Source of the DNA: Wolbachia endosymbiont of Spodoptera picta
Lineage (GTDB): Bacteria; Pseudomonadota; Alphaproteobacteria; Rickettsiales; Anaplasmataceae
Direction of reading: 5' to 3'
Length of the DNA: 64,000 nucleotides
Assembly: GCF_018141665.1 (NCBI RefSeq)
Contig: NZ_CP067976.1
Coordinates: 1,240,001 to 1,304,000, forward strand
The notes below the pieces were generated by a model. It searched no databases. It was not told the DNA's origin and was given only the letters and a program-made list of their open reading frames with translations. Shown here piece by piece: positions 56,401 through 64,000 of this stretch. The number at the start of each line of letters is the position of its first letter. Position 1 is the stretch's first letter. The translations under genes were made by a program, and so were the position numbers.

Positions 56401-56767
56401 AGCTGGAGATTAATTTGTAACAAAAGGCGTGTATAGTTTGAATATTAAGACCAAGATTTTCCAGTTCAGAAAAAAGCCTTCTTGCTCTTGTTAAATAATC
56501 TTTATTTTCTCTGGTCACACACTGGGCTAATTGTTCTAAATCTGCGACCAATATACCCTCTGGACATATTGCCCACTTACTAAGTGTACTGTAAATGCGA
56601 TCCTCCATTTCATTTGCTGCAGCATTGGTAAATGTTAAGCAGAGAATATTTCTCTTATTCTCTAATAGAAGTCTTAATACTCTGTCTATTAAGATCTTTG
56701 TTTTACCTGTACCAGCTGATGCACTTACCCATACAGAGAAGTTAGGATTTATGGCATTTGATCTCAT
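53498..56767 (-). CDS. addA: AddA-like helicase-nuclease with two palindromic inserts
   Basis: 1089 residues, UvrD/RecB-family. Walker A SASAGTGKTKILIDRV is near residue 13; VDEAQDNSISQW and GDVKQSIYRFQGA are motifs II/III; RLLYVALTRAEDELYILG is motif VI, and the C-terminal nuclease has LVRLDRLCI and AIIIDYKSH. With AddB it resects double-strand breaks. Residues ~247-273 (VIPVLDTGIQ ... SVKHWDD) and ~907-942 (LSSTGMTDENAGMTKRSIGMTD) are translations of palindromic repeats at 55949-56026 and 53942-54045. The first lies between helicase motifs I and II, the second just before the nuclease domain, both at likely domain borders. Confidence 0.9.
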   Translation of the reverse strand: MRSNAINPNFSVWVSASAGTGKTKILIDRVLRLLLENKRNILCLTFTNAAANEMEDRIYSTLSKWAICPEGILVADLEQLAQCVTRENKDYLTRARRLFSELENLGLNIQTIHAFCYKLISSFPTEAGIAPNCTLSECKELHSIVFEKTLHNETVQDDINIIAAEIDENKLSDLLYTLCIKRSALENNLGYIKDKLSAPDKIHDLQSETIEQIKRLAKILSEGSKRDQSYSAILYDWCNSTKSSVPNVVIPVLDTGIQKKRNMDPSVKHWDDNKIENLAKVFLKSESYEKKSISSIITKGALEKFEDVEQMIESIQNALFTHVKDINSYQIFARTSSLLSIFKVYVDLYNSEKSKNALLDYDDIINLATNLLSNPGYKDWILFNLDQKIDHILVDEAQDNSISQWKIITNLCNEFFTGGDEKRTLFVVGDVKQSIYRFQGANPHLFNYMQQYFHTKTGGRDWVSCQLEKSFRSTPEVLMLVDRIFNNFREEISFNDNKIKHIPYRENDQGYIEIWPLLPGYEEEEQQALQIHLTQRKDYVVKDRLLAQAIAQRIHNWLNEGRILVAKDRHIEPRDIMILVRQRNALVDYIISELKKVNVPVIGRDYFRIMDYIAVQDLIALAEFLLLQANDLALANVLKSPLFNFTEDDLFNIAYDRKEQSLWEKLQDYQEIISNELNYLINLSQTESPLTLFTHILRTGKKKFAARLGLECFEILDEFMNLILQFEHPSLQAFVQWIKENNPEIKNDMQSELNAVRIMTIHKSKGLQAPIVFLVDTNTVPRNSENILFDATEAPFWCGKNSNAYCNQVKREKKLEDYNEYLRLLYVALTRAEDELYILGKEPVQKGSWYDLVIQYGALYERKKLYLQPIFKEKVEVLCMNANYPSIYKKRDYFDVPVISPPSNLSISLQHVTLEPGEKKPLSSTGMTDENAGMTKRSIGMTDSYARGLIIHSILQYMPQIEKDRRKNWVRKYLDSINTSEDKDEIYSKILTFNEKYDYLFDLEGKSEILLSGTIDGKPVLVRLDRLCITEDKAIIIDYKSHHNVSISSSNEIKKQMLIYKTLVQEVYPDKQVECVVILMEDLTLQSLI
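53942..54045. repeat. Palindromic element inside addA (copy 2)
   Basis: Runs of TGTCATCCC, TTGTCATTCC and TGTCATCCCAGTGCTTGACA end in a T-run and TCACGTGCTGCAATGA. The second half resembles the element at 16561-16630 in purL. In frame in addA. Confidence 0.75.
55949..56026. repeat. Perfect 32-bp inverted repeat inside addA (copy 1)
   Basis: Arms 55949-55980 and 55995-56026 are exact reverse complements of each other, with a 14-nt T-rich loop. Each arm also contains the inner hairpin CCAGTG/CACTGG. The whole 78 bp encodes 26 residues in the addA frame without a stop. This is the best-preserved copy in the window. Confidence 0.92.
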
Positions 56768-56841
56768 TAGGAGTGTATAAGGTTTGACTGAAGTGGCATT
56801 TCAAGTATAGTAAATAAGATAGTGTTATTGAAGATATACAG

Positions 56842-57708
56842 ATGGAAAGTTTTTGTGTAAAGGCTCCTGCAAAGATCAATCTTTTTTTACATATTATAAA
56901 TAGAGAAGAAAGAGGGTATCATTTAATTGAAAGTTTGGTTGTCTTTGCTAAACTTTCTAATTTTTTAGAGATAAAAGTAGGAGAAAAAAACTTTAGATAT
57001 GATAACTCTACAGTTGAATTTGTAAATTCTGAGTTTAGAATAAATTATCGATATAATACTATAACGAAAGCAGTGATTCTACTGCTTAGGCATGCTCCTG
57101 TACGCACTAAAGTCACTGTGAAGGTTGTAAAAAATGTACCAATTGCTGCGGGATTTGGTAGTGGTTCCTCAGATGCTGGAGCTGTGATACGCATGCTAGG
57201 AGAGCTTTGGAACATTGATAGGCAAATTTTAAATGATATAGCTTTAAGCGTTGGTGCTGATGTGCCTGCAAGTATAGATAGTAAGCCAGTTTTTGTCAGA
57301 GGTGTTGGTGAGGAATTATGCCCCATTAAACAATGCTCTTTACCCACAAGTCTGGTACTTGTGAAACCGAAAAAAAAGTTTTTGAATACATCAGAAGTAT
57401 TTTCCAAGTATAAAGAGGATTTCTCTCAGCCAATTAAGTGGAGTGATAACACTGAGGAGAATTTGTTAGAGCTTCTTAAAGAGACAAAAAATGACCTGCA
57501 AGAAGCAGCAATAAGTCTTGTACCTGAAATTCAGAATGTAATATCAACACTAGAGTCACAAGAAGGCTCTATACTTTCTCGTATGTCAGGTAGTGGTGTA
57601 GCGTGTTTTGGAATGTTTGATAGTGAAGAAAGTGCAAAAGCTGCAGCGGCAAATATCAAAAAGGAATATCCAGAATGGTGGGTGTGCGACACGGAATTAA
57701 TAGTTTGA
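56842..57708 (+). CDS. ispE: 4-diphosphocytidyl-2-C-methyl-D-erythritol kinase
   Basis: 288 residues, GHMP kinase family. CVKAPAKINLFLHI and HLIESLVVFAKL are N-terminal family marks, PIAAGFGSGSSDAGAVIRM is the ATP-binding glycine loop, and SRMSGSGVACFGMF the C-terminal motif. It phosphorylates CDP-ME in the MEP pathway. A five-gene run on this strand (ispE, Mth938-like, znuB-like, the 60-residue protein, holA) follows with short gaps or overlaps. Confidence 0.95.
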   Translation: MESFCVKAPAKINLFLHIINREERGYHLIESLVVFAKLSNFLEIKVGEKNFRYDNSTVEFVNSEFRINYRYNTITKAVILLLRHAPVRTKVTVKVVKNVPIAAGFGSGSSDAGAVIRMLGELWNIDRQILNDIALSVGADVPASIDSKPVFVRGVGEELCPIKQCSLPTSLVLVKPKKKFLNTSEVFSKYKEDFSQPIKWSDNTEENLLELLKETKNDLQEAAISLVPEIQNVISTLESQEGSILSRMSGSGVACFGMFDSEESAKAAAANIKKEYPEWWVCDTELIV

Positions 57709-57711
57709 TTT

Positions 57712-58059
57712 ATGCCCTTAATTTCCAAGAAGAAAAATCTTATAGATGGTTACAGGGAAGAAAGATTTTGGGTAAATAATCAAGAATATCATAGCTCAAT
57801 TATAATTTTTCCTGAAAAGGTGATTGAATTGAAAGAAAGTGATATAAATAACAAGGAGTATTTTAAATCTTTTTTGACAGAGGAAATAGAGATTTTGATA
57901 ATAGGTACTGGTAAGATACGCGATTGTTCAATGAAGTCTTATCTTATGGAGCAAAAGAATTTAAATTTTGAATTTATGACGACGGGTTCTGCATGCAGAA
58001 CCCATAACGTTTTAATATCTGAAGATAGATTTGTTGTCAGTTATCTGATAGCATGTTAG
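57712..58059 (+). CDS. Mth938-like (DUF498) domain protein
   Basis: 115 residues with the family core ILIIGTGKI and FMTTGSACRTHNVLISEDR. Members include mitochondrial NDUFAF3, a complex I assembly factor, so a role in respiratory complex assembly is possible but unproved here. Starts 3 bp after ispE and overlaps the next gene by 7 bp. Confidence 0.8.
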   Translation: MPLISKKKNLIDGYREERFWVNNQEYHSSIIIFPEKVIELKESDINNKEYFKSFLTEEIEILIIGTGKIRDCSMKSYLMEQKNLNFEFMTTGSACRTHNVLISEDRFVVSYLIAC

Positions 58060-58862
58060 AGATATTTACACAGAGTTTTTTTATAAACAGTCTAATTGTG
58101 GTAATTATGATTAGCCTAGTCACAGGAGCTCTAGGGTCATTTATGATATGGCAAAGGTTATCGTATTTGGGTGATAGTTTGTCCCATTCTTCATTGCTTG
58201 GTATTGCACTTGCTTTGATCTTTAATATCAGCCCATCAGTAAGTATAATGCTCATTGCAATTATGTTTGCTATACTACTTTCTCTTAATTTTAATAAATT
58301 ATACTCTGCTGATACGATATTGAACATAGTTACCAATGTAGTTTTATCATCGAGTTTAATACTTATGTCTTTTCTTCCATCAGGTAATAATAGTATTATT
58401 AGCTCACTTTTTGGTGACATATTAATGATTGACCAAAGTAATATAATATCAATTTTTCTAACCTCCGTAATAGTTACTTTGATATTAATATTTAGATGGC
58501 GCTATTGGCTGATGATTTCGATTAATCAAGATTTGGCAACAGTTGAGAAAGTAAATGTTAATTTTGTTAGGCTAGAATTTTTGATTATACTCGCTATCTT
58601 TATTGCAATTTCTGCTCAATTAATAGGAATATTACTCATTGCTGCATTTTTGTTAATACCTGCTGCATCAGCAAGACTCATTTCAAAAACTCCAATGCAA
58701 ATGATTATTGTTGCAACAGTTTTTTCTGTGATTTCTGGAGTATCAGGTTTGATATTATCTGCAAGTTTTGACTTATTAACTGGACCTGCAATTATACTTA
58801 TCGCAGCTGTGTATTTAATCATTGCTTATTTTATAAGATTGGTGTTAAGTAGATCGACTTAA
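58053..58862 (+). CDS. Metal ABC transporter permease, ZnuB-like
   Basis: 269 residues with about eight helices. Family marks: LVTGALGSFMIWQRLSYLGDSLSHSSLLGIAL near the start, and ISAQLIGILLIAAFLLIPAASARLI. This is the permease of a zinc/manganese ABC importer of the ZnuABC type. The ATPase and binding protein are not in this window. The start overlaps the preceding gene. Confidence 0.87.
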   Translation: MLEIFTQSFFINSLIVVIMISLVTGALGSFMIWQRLSYLGDSLSHSSLLGIALALIFNISPSVSIMLIAIMFAILLSLNFNKLYSADTILNIVTNVVLSSSLILMSFLPSGNNSIISSLFGDILMIDQSNIISIFLTSVIVTLILIFRWRYWLMISINQDLATVEKVNVNFVRLEFLIILAIFIAISAQLIGILLIAAFLLIPAASARLISKTPMQMIIVATVFSVISGVSGLILSASFDLLTGPAIILIAAVYLIIAYFIRLVLSRST

Positions 58863-58976
58863 TTTTGGTCTCGGAAGTTCATAATTCATTAACAAATGAG
58901 TGTAACTATCTGAGCGTAAAGTAGTTTTTGCTACGTTGTTTTTATGTGCTAATTGTTAATTTGTGGAGTGAAAGAT

Positions 58977-59159
58977 ATGGCCGAAGGATTTTTTTCTAGA
59001 TATATAGGACAGCCTATAAAAAATTTTTATAATTATGTTACGGGAAAGAAAGAAGTGTCTGATGATATGCAGAATACAGCAAATCAAGAAAGCTCAGAAT
59101 TGTTGGAAACTGATGTGCAATCAAATGATGTACCACCAAGTAGTGATAATATAATATAG
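58977..59159 (+). CDS. Small hypothetical protein
   Basis: 60 residues from the ATG at 58977, preceded by GGAG 10 nt upstream. The first ~30 residues (MAEGFFSRYIGQPIKNFYNY) could form an amphipathic helix; the rest is acidic and Ser/Asn-rich. No family recognised. The next gene starts 5 bp after its stop, which supports it being a real, co-transcribed gene. Confidence 0.5.
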   Translation: MAEGFFSRYIGQPIKNFYNYVTGKKEVSDDMQNTANQESSELLETDVQSNDVPPSSDNII

Positions 59160-59164
59160 ATGGC

Positions 59165-60184
59165 ATGAGAATCACGCCATCTAAAGTTAAAAAATTCCTT
59201 GAGAAACCCGATACTTTAAGTGGTGTATTAATTCATGGGAGTGACAATAGTAAGGTCGATATTTTTGTACAGGAAATAATTGCCAACTTGAATGAGTATT
59301 CAGTTCAGGTGATGGATTTTGCAGTAGTGAATAAGTCGCCTGGCTTGTTATTTTCCGAGTTGGCAAACATTTCGATGTTTACTAAAAAAAGGTTAGTTAA
59401 GCTGATAAATGTCAGTGGAAGTATATCTAAAGAGTTAAGAAACATATTGGATAATAATATAGGCGATCATTATATAGTAATGATAGCAAATGATCTTCCA
59501 TATAGTTCTACAACTAAAAGTTATATGGAAAGCTCAAAAATTTTCGGTGTCATTACCTGCTATAAGGACAGCGGTAGTAATCTTTGTGATATTATATCAA
59601 GTTACTTGAAACAAAATGATATAGAGTGCACAAGTGAGATAATCTACCACTTGCAGTCTTATTTTAATCATAGCAAACTGCCTATATATTCAGAGCTTGA
59701 AAAATTAGTTTTATATCTAGGAAAAAGAAAAGATCTTAAACTTGCTGATATAGATCTATGCTTTTCAACCTCCGGCAATGATTATGTTACACTTGATAAT
59801 CTGTGCTCTGCAATAGTGAGTAAAGACATGGGACAATTCATCAAAATTTCCGATGTATTGATATTACAAGAGAATTTTTCACCGATAGCATTAATCCGTA
59901 TTATATCAAATTATTTTCTACGGCTAGAAAGCGTTTTGCTGTTAATACAAAATGGAATGAATGAACAAGCTGCAATTGACCAGCTGAGTCCTCCATTGTT
60001 CTTCAAACAATTGCAGAGTTTTAAATCTCATTTGAAAAGTTTGCAACTTTCAGAACTTAAGAAGATCTTAGAAAATTTGATGAGCTTGGAAGTGACCTGT
60101 AAAAGAACTGACTTGGACCATAAAATGATCTTTCAGCATGAGATTAACTATTGGTGTTATTCGTTCAGCAGAGTAGTAAAATAA
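59165..60184 (+). CDS. holA: DNA polymerase III delta subunit
   Basis: 339 residues resembling HolA: an N-terminal AAA-like domain without a proper Walker A (GVLIHGSDNSKVDIFVQEI), the SMFTKKRLVKL motif and a C-terminal collar domain (AIVSKDMGQFIKISDVLI ... IALIRIISNYFLRLESVL). Delta opens the beta clamp in the clamp loader. Palindromic repeats begin 38 bp after its stop. Confidence 0.88.
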   Translation: MRITPSKVKKFLEKPDTLSGVLIHGSDNSKVDIFVQEIIANLNEYSVQVMDFAVVNKSPGLLFSELANISMFTKKRLVKLINVSGSISKELRNILDNNIGDHYIVMIANDLPYSSTTKSYMESSKIFGVITCYKDSGSNLCDIISSYLKQNDIECTSEIIYHLQSYFNHSKLPIYSELEKLVLYLGKRKDLKLADIDLCFSTSGNDYVTLDNLCSAIVSKDMGQFIKISDVLILQENFSPIALIRIISNYFLRLESVLLLIQNGMNEQAAIDQLSPPLFFKQLQSFKSHLKSLQLSELKKILENLMSLEVTCKRTDLDHKMIFQHEINYWCYSFSRVVK

Positions 60185-60221
60185 GGTAGACGAGAAAAAA
60201 CAACTAAATGTTGTCATGAAA

Positions 60222-60345
60222 GTAGCTGACACTGGGATCCAGAAATATGGGATATGTATAGAAGTTATTTTAAAATACAACGTTTTGGCGAGATTATGGA
60301 TTCCAGTGTCAAGCACTGGAATGACAGGAGCAGAAACTGGAATGA
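60222..60345. repeat. Palindromic repeats between holA and gltX
   Basis: A partial copy at 60226-60242 (TGACACTGGGATCCAG) and a complete core at 60298-60325, followed by a third short copy, GGAATGACA, near 60339. The region is 200 bp with no gene; two opposing ORFs across it are repeat translations. Confidence 0.8.
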
Positions 60346-60391
60346 CAAGAAATCTAATATTTGCACGTTTCCTGAACAATACTTATTGGTG

Positions 60392-61741
60392 TCATTCAAA
60401 TACATTCGGTGCATTTAAACCTTTTGTATGATTTTCTTCTAACCTTGCAACGATGCTCTCTCTACCGATAAAAATTAATAATTTAGCGAGTTTTGGACCT
60501 GTTTCTGTTCCTGTTAAAGCGAGGCGCAACTGCATAAATAGATCTTTTGCCTTTATATCAACTGTCTGTCGAATATTTTTAACCCACTCTGATAATGTGT
60601 TTTCATTACAATCACCTTGAGGTAATGTACTTAGCGCTATTTTTATAAATTCTTTATTAATAACCACAGGCTCTATATTGGATTTACATACTTGCCACCA
60701 TTTGGCCACCTCAGAAAACCTGTTTATGTTGTTTCTTATAAAATACCAAAACTCTGAACCAATTTGACTTAAACGATCTTGCACCATTTCAAATGGCATT
60801 TGTTGCAGCACTTTGCTATTTAGCTTATACATTTCACTCAAGCTGAATTGTAAAGATGCTGAGCTAAATTTTTTGATATCAAATGAGTCAATTAAAGGCT
60901 GCATATCAACATGAGCTTCTATTGGATCAGATGTTCCAAGTTTTGCTAAATAGCTAATTAGCGCCATTGGTTCAATCTCATCTTCTCTTATGGACTTGAC
61001 ATCCAGCCCGCCTTTCCGTTTCGATATTTTGCTATCATCAAAGTGTAGTAGGGGAAGGTGGGCAAAGATAGGAATTTTCGCTTTTAATGCTTGAATCATT
61101 TGAATCTGAACTGCGGTATTAGTTACATGATCTTCCCCACGTACAACATGGGTTACATTAAAGTCAATGTCATCAATAACAGAAGGTAGCATGTACGTAT
61201 AAATTCCATCTTCTCTTTTTACTACAGGATCGCTGATATGAATTGTTGCAATATTTATTTCGCCTTTAACTTCATCATTCCATTTTACAGTTTTATTTCT
61301 ATCCAATTTAAATCTGAAATGTGGTTTTCGCCCTTCTTGCTCATAACGAATTTTCTCTTGCTCAGTTAAAAGCAACGCACCTTTATTGTAAATAGGGGGA
61401 AGACCTTGTTTTAATTGCAATTTTCGTTTAGTGTCTAATTCTTCTCTTGTTTCATAACATGCATAAATATGACCTTCTTTCATTAACTGTAAGAACACCT
61501 CGTTATAGCGCTCAAAACGCTCTGATTGCTTAAAACTTGAATTCCAATTTATGCCAATCCATTTTAGGTCTTCTATGATATTATCTACATATTTGATATC
61601 TGAACGCTCAAGATCAGTATCATCAAAACGTAGTAAAAATTTTCCATTTTGATTACGTGTGTACATCCAACAAATGAGTGCAGTGCGTATGTTTCCTACA
61701 TGTAGGTAGCCAGTTGGGCTTGGAGCGAATCTTGTTAGCAT
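60392..61741 (-). CDS. gltX: Glutamyl-tRNA synthetase
   Basis: 449 residues, class I. The HIGH-like motif is FAPSPTGYLHVGN at residues ~5-17 and the KMSKS-like motif is KISKRKG. Alphaproteobacteria often have two GltX enzymes, one loading tRNA(Gln) for GatCAB to amidate; whether this is the discriminating or non-discriminating one is not settled by sequence. gatC is at 8.0 kb. Confidence 0.93.
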   Translation of the reverse strand: MLTRFAPSPTGYLHVGNIRTALICWMYTRNQNGKFLLRFDDTDLERSDIKYVDNIIEDLKWIGINWNSSFKQSERFERYNEVFLQLMKEGHIYACYETREELDTKRKLQLKQGLPPIYNKGALLLTEQEKIRYEQEGRKPHFRFKLDRNKTVKWNDEVKGEINIATIHISDPVVKREDGIYTYMLPSVIDDIDFNVTHVVRGEDHVTNTAVQIQMIQALKAKIPIFAHLPLLHFDDSKISKRKGGLDVKSIREDEIEPMALISYLAKLGTSDPIEAHVDMQPLIDSFDIKKFSSASLQFSLSEMYKLNSKVLQQMPFEMVQDRLSQIGSEFWYFIRNNINRFSEVAKWWQVCKSNIEPVVINKEFIKIALSTLPQGDCNENTLSEWVKNIRQTVDIKAKDLFMQLRLALTGTETGPKLAKLLIFIGRESIVARLEENHTKGLNAPNVFE

Positions 61742-61961
61742 TTAAATGATTACTTTAGTTTTTTAATTTTATATAAATGTACTGCTAAAGCAAGATTCTT
61801 CTTTGTCTTGGTGTTGGTTGCTACAAAGTACAGCGAACATGAAACCTTTTTGTTAGAGTTCCATGATCTGCCTAAAATACTCTGAAAGCACGGCTTTAGT
61901 TATTTACTCTAAATATATTATACGTATACTTGTTATTAAATTAAATTTGAAATGATAAGAA

Positions 61962-63791
61962 ATGAGTGAATTTAAATCAATCCGCAATATTGCAATAATT
62001 GCACACGTTGACCACGGAAAAACTACTTTACTTGATAACATGTTAAAACAAAGTGGCACGTTTCGTGAGAATCAAGAAGTTCAAGAACGAGTGATGGATA
62101 GTGGTGATCAAGAACGTGAACGTGGGATTACAATACTTGCAAAATGTACGTCAATAATGTGGGGTGATGAGAAAATCAATATCATTGATACACCAGGACA
62201 TGCGGATTTTGGTGGAGAAGTGGAAAGGGTGCTCTGCATGGCAGATGGTGTATTACTACTGGTTGATGCTGCAGAAGGTCCAATGCCACAGACTAAGTTT
62301 GTGTTGTCAAAAGCACTAAAGGCAAATTTAAAACCGATTGTGATAATCAATAAGGTTGATCGACCAGACAGCAGAATTGATGAAGTACTAAATGAAATAT
62401 ATGAGTTATTTTTTAACCTTGATGCAACCAACGAGCAACTAGATTTTCCAGTACTCTATGCTTCAGGTAGAAATGGTTGGTGTGCTAAGGAGCTATCTGA
62501 TGAGAGAAAAGATTTAAGCCCATTATTTTCAACGGTGATAGATTACATAAAACCTTCCGTTTATGATCAAAATGCACCTTTTGCTATGCTAGTTACTTTA
62601 CTTGAATCTGATAAATTTCTTGGCAGAATATTGACAGGAAAGATCTACCAAGGAATCGCGCAAGTTAACTCAGATCTTAAGGTAATTGATCTTGATGGTC
62701 AAGTGGTTGAGCGAGGGAGATTAACTAAGTTACTCTCATTTTCTGGCTTAAAACGCGTTCCAGTAGAGCAAGCTGTAGCTGGTGATATCATTGCCATTGC
62801 AGGACTTGAGAAAGCTTCAGTTTCAGACACTATAGCAGCACCAGAAGTTACAACTGCGATCAGCTCAACTCCAGTTGACCCGCCAACAATGGCGATTACT
62901 ATAAGCGTTAATGACTCACCTTTTGCTGGTCAAGAGGGAACAAAACTTACCTCAACTGTTATAAAAGATCGTTTATATGCAGAAGCAGAAACAAACGTTG
63001 CAATTACTGTAACTTTGGCTCCAAGTGGTGAAGCATTTGAAGTAGGTGGACGTGGTGAGTTGCAGCTTGGGGTACTGATTGAAAATATGAGAAGGGAAGG
63101 TTTTGAACTTTCAGTTTCACGGCCTCGAGTGCTGTTTAAAGAAGAAGATGGCAAAAAACTTGAACCTATAGAGGAAGTAGTAATTGATGTAGATGATGAG
63201 TATAGTGGAATCATCATGGAAAAACTTAGCTTTCGAAAAGGTGAAGTAACTGACATGAGACCTTCTGGTAGTGGCAGAACTAGGTTGACATTTTTAGTGC
63301 CATCAAGGGGATTAATTGGCTATCAAGGAGAATTTTTAACTGATTCTCGCGGCACTGGTATAATCAACCGTTTATTTCACAGTTATGCTCCACATAAAGG
63401 TTCAATTTCCGGAAGGCGTAATGGGGTTTTAATTTCAACAGACAAAGGTGAAGCGGTAGCGTATGCAATTTTCAATCTGCAAGATAGGGGAATTATGTTT
63501 ATTAAGCCACAGGATAAAGTATATTGTGGCATGATCGTCGGTCAGCATAGTCGTGACAATGATTTAGAAATAAATGTACTTAAAGGTAAGCAATTAACAA
63601 ACGTAAGAGCTTCAGGTAGCGATGAAGCTATAAAGCTTACTCCACCAAAAATAATGACACTGGAGGATATGATAGCATATATAGACGATGATGAATTGGT
63701 AGAAGTAACTCCAAAATCTATACGTTTGCGTAAGAAGTTCCTCGATCCAAATGAACGTAAACGTGCAGGAAGGGCGAAGAATAAAGAGTAA
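61962..63791 (+). CDS. typA: Ribosome-associated GTPase TypA/BipA
   Basis: 609 residues. G1 AHVDHGKTT is at residues 14-22; DQERERGITI is the switch I (G2) region, DTPGHADFGGEVER G3 and NKVDRPD G4. Domains II, III and V and the BipA-specific C-terminal domain follow, ending KKFLDPNERKRAGRA. It binds the 70S ribosome and helps subunit assembly and stress growth. Intact. Confidence 0.96.
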   Translation: MSEFKSIRNIAIIAHVDHGKTTLLDNMLKQSGTFRENQEVQERVMDSGDQERERGITILAKCTSIMWGDEKINIIDTPGHADFGGEVERVLCMADGVLLLVDAAEGPMPQTKFVLSKALKANLKPIVIINKVDRPDSRIDEVLNEIYELFFNLDATNEQLDFPVLYASGRNGWCAKELSDERKDLSPLFSTVIDYIKPSVYDQNAPFAMLVTLLESDKFLGRILTGKIYQGIAQVNSDLKVIDLDGQVVERGRLTKLLSFSGLKRVPVEQAVAGDIIAIAGLEKASVSDTIAAPEVTTAISSTPVDPPTMAITISVNDSPFAGQEGTKLTSTVIKDRLYAEAETNVAITVTLAPSGEAFEVGGRGELQLGVLIENMRREGFELSVSRPRVLFKEEDGKKLEPIEEVVIDVDDEYSGIIMEKLSFRKGEVTDMRPSGSGRTRLTFLVPSRGLIGYQGEFLTDSRGTGIINRLFHSYAPHKGSISGRRNGVLISTDKGEAVAYAIFNLQDRGIMFIKPQDKVYCGMIVGQHSRDNDLEINVLKGKQLTNVRASGSDEAIKLTPPKIMTLEDMIAYIDDDELVEVTPKSIRLRKKFLDPNERKRAGRAKNKE

Positions 63792-63805
63792 TCAACGTTC
63801 CTGAT

Positions 63806-63931
63806 AAAAATCTGGATGAGCTACTCGGATAACACCATCATAAAGGGAACCAGTGTCAGTTACTTGAGCAGGTACTGGGATGACAAGAGAAGGCTACAAA
63901 GGTGTCATGCAAGTAGCTCATCCAGATTTTT
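63806..63931. repeat. Long-range inverted repeat enclosing a palindromic element after typA
   Basis: A perfect 20-bp inverted repeat (63806-63825 with 63912-63931) encloses ~86 bp that contains palindromic repeat pieces (CCAGTGTCAG, TACTGGGATGACA). The right arm ends in a T-run, so it may also terminate typA. No gene is seen after it. Confidence 0.65.
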
Positions 63932-64000
63932 TATAATCATCGAAAACATTGTATTTTAACATTACTTTTATACTTATAAGTTTCTAGGCACTGGATTTGT

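Noticed and set aside
57984..58003. A perfect 20-bp palindrome in the Mth938-like gene
   Set aside because: It encodes part of the family's conserved TTGxACRTxNVL motif, so it is best explained by protein constraint and chance.
1..64000. CRISPR arrays
   Set aside because: The many short repeats are irregularly spaced palindromes with differing flanks, and no cas gene is present.

Overview
The window is AT-rich and reads as a Wolbachia chromosome (Anaplasmataceae, Rickettsiales). The evidence is a permuted two-piece tmRNA, PurL with a fused PurS-like N-terminus, an alphaproteobacterial SspB, a RpiB-UbiG fusion, many ankyrin or coiled-coil accessory proteins, insertion-sequence remnants, and dozens of short palindromes with the core CCAGTG-TCAAG-CACTGG, some of them inside coding genes. 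The supergroup cannot be told from the sequence alone.
 Layout. 0.2-3.2 kb: iscX, tRNA-Leu and rpsD, divergent from tkt. 3.5-6.8 kb is an accessory island: a coiled-coil membrane protein gene with an in-frame TGA, and an IS110-family element with a frameshifted transposase inserted into an LRR-AAA+ ATPase gene. 7-20 kb is mostly core: prs-gatC, tolB, rnj, dnaJ, tRNA-Arg, a VUT-like membrane protein, purL and addB; the last two carry palindromic inserts. 20-26 kb: an ankyrin protein, fumC, and two frameshifted repeat-bearing genes. 26-33.5 kb: HAD phosphatase, RDD protein, bacterioferritin, SURF1, a serine recombinase-MurC chimera, eno-obg, then ssrA directly followed by sspB. 34-42 kb: a candidate C58-like cysteine protease, yggT-ftsK, two small accessory proteins, ispG, a J-domain/ankyrin protein and an IS5-like remnant. 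42-64 kb: dksA, ccmB, aldolase II, a broken P-loop gene, tsaB, a DAACS symporter, rpiB-ubiG, dnaG, nhaC-like, fdx, a DUF2125-like protein, ccmH, addA, ispE, an Mth938-like protein, znuB-like, holA, gltX and typA.
 How it fits together. The core genes serve translation and its rescue (rpsD, gatC, gltX, tsaB, ssrA/sspB), replication and recombination (dnaG, holA, ftsK, addA/addB), isoprenoid synthesis (ispE, ispG), respiration and cytochrome c assembly (surf1, ccmB, ccmH, ubiG), Fe-S and iron handling (iscX, fdx, bfr), purine synthesis (prs, purL) and envelope upkeep (tolB). The accessory genes are mostly predicted membrane-anchored, coiled-coil or ankyrin proteins, and many are split by single-base indels or stops.
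 Most notable: (1) the IS110 leader contains a loop whose sequence matches the flanking target, as expected of a bridge RNA guide; (2) ~70-185 bp palindromic elements are inserted in frame in addA, addB and purL, and one ~180 bp composite element occurs both inside addB and between genes; (3) a recombinase zinc ribbon is fused in frame to the C-terminal part of MurC; (4) a YopT-like Cys-His-Asp candidate effector; (5) ssrA, with a perfect consensus promoter, sits beside the gene for the adaptor of its own tag.
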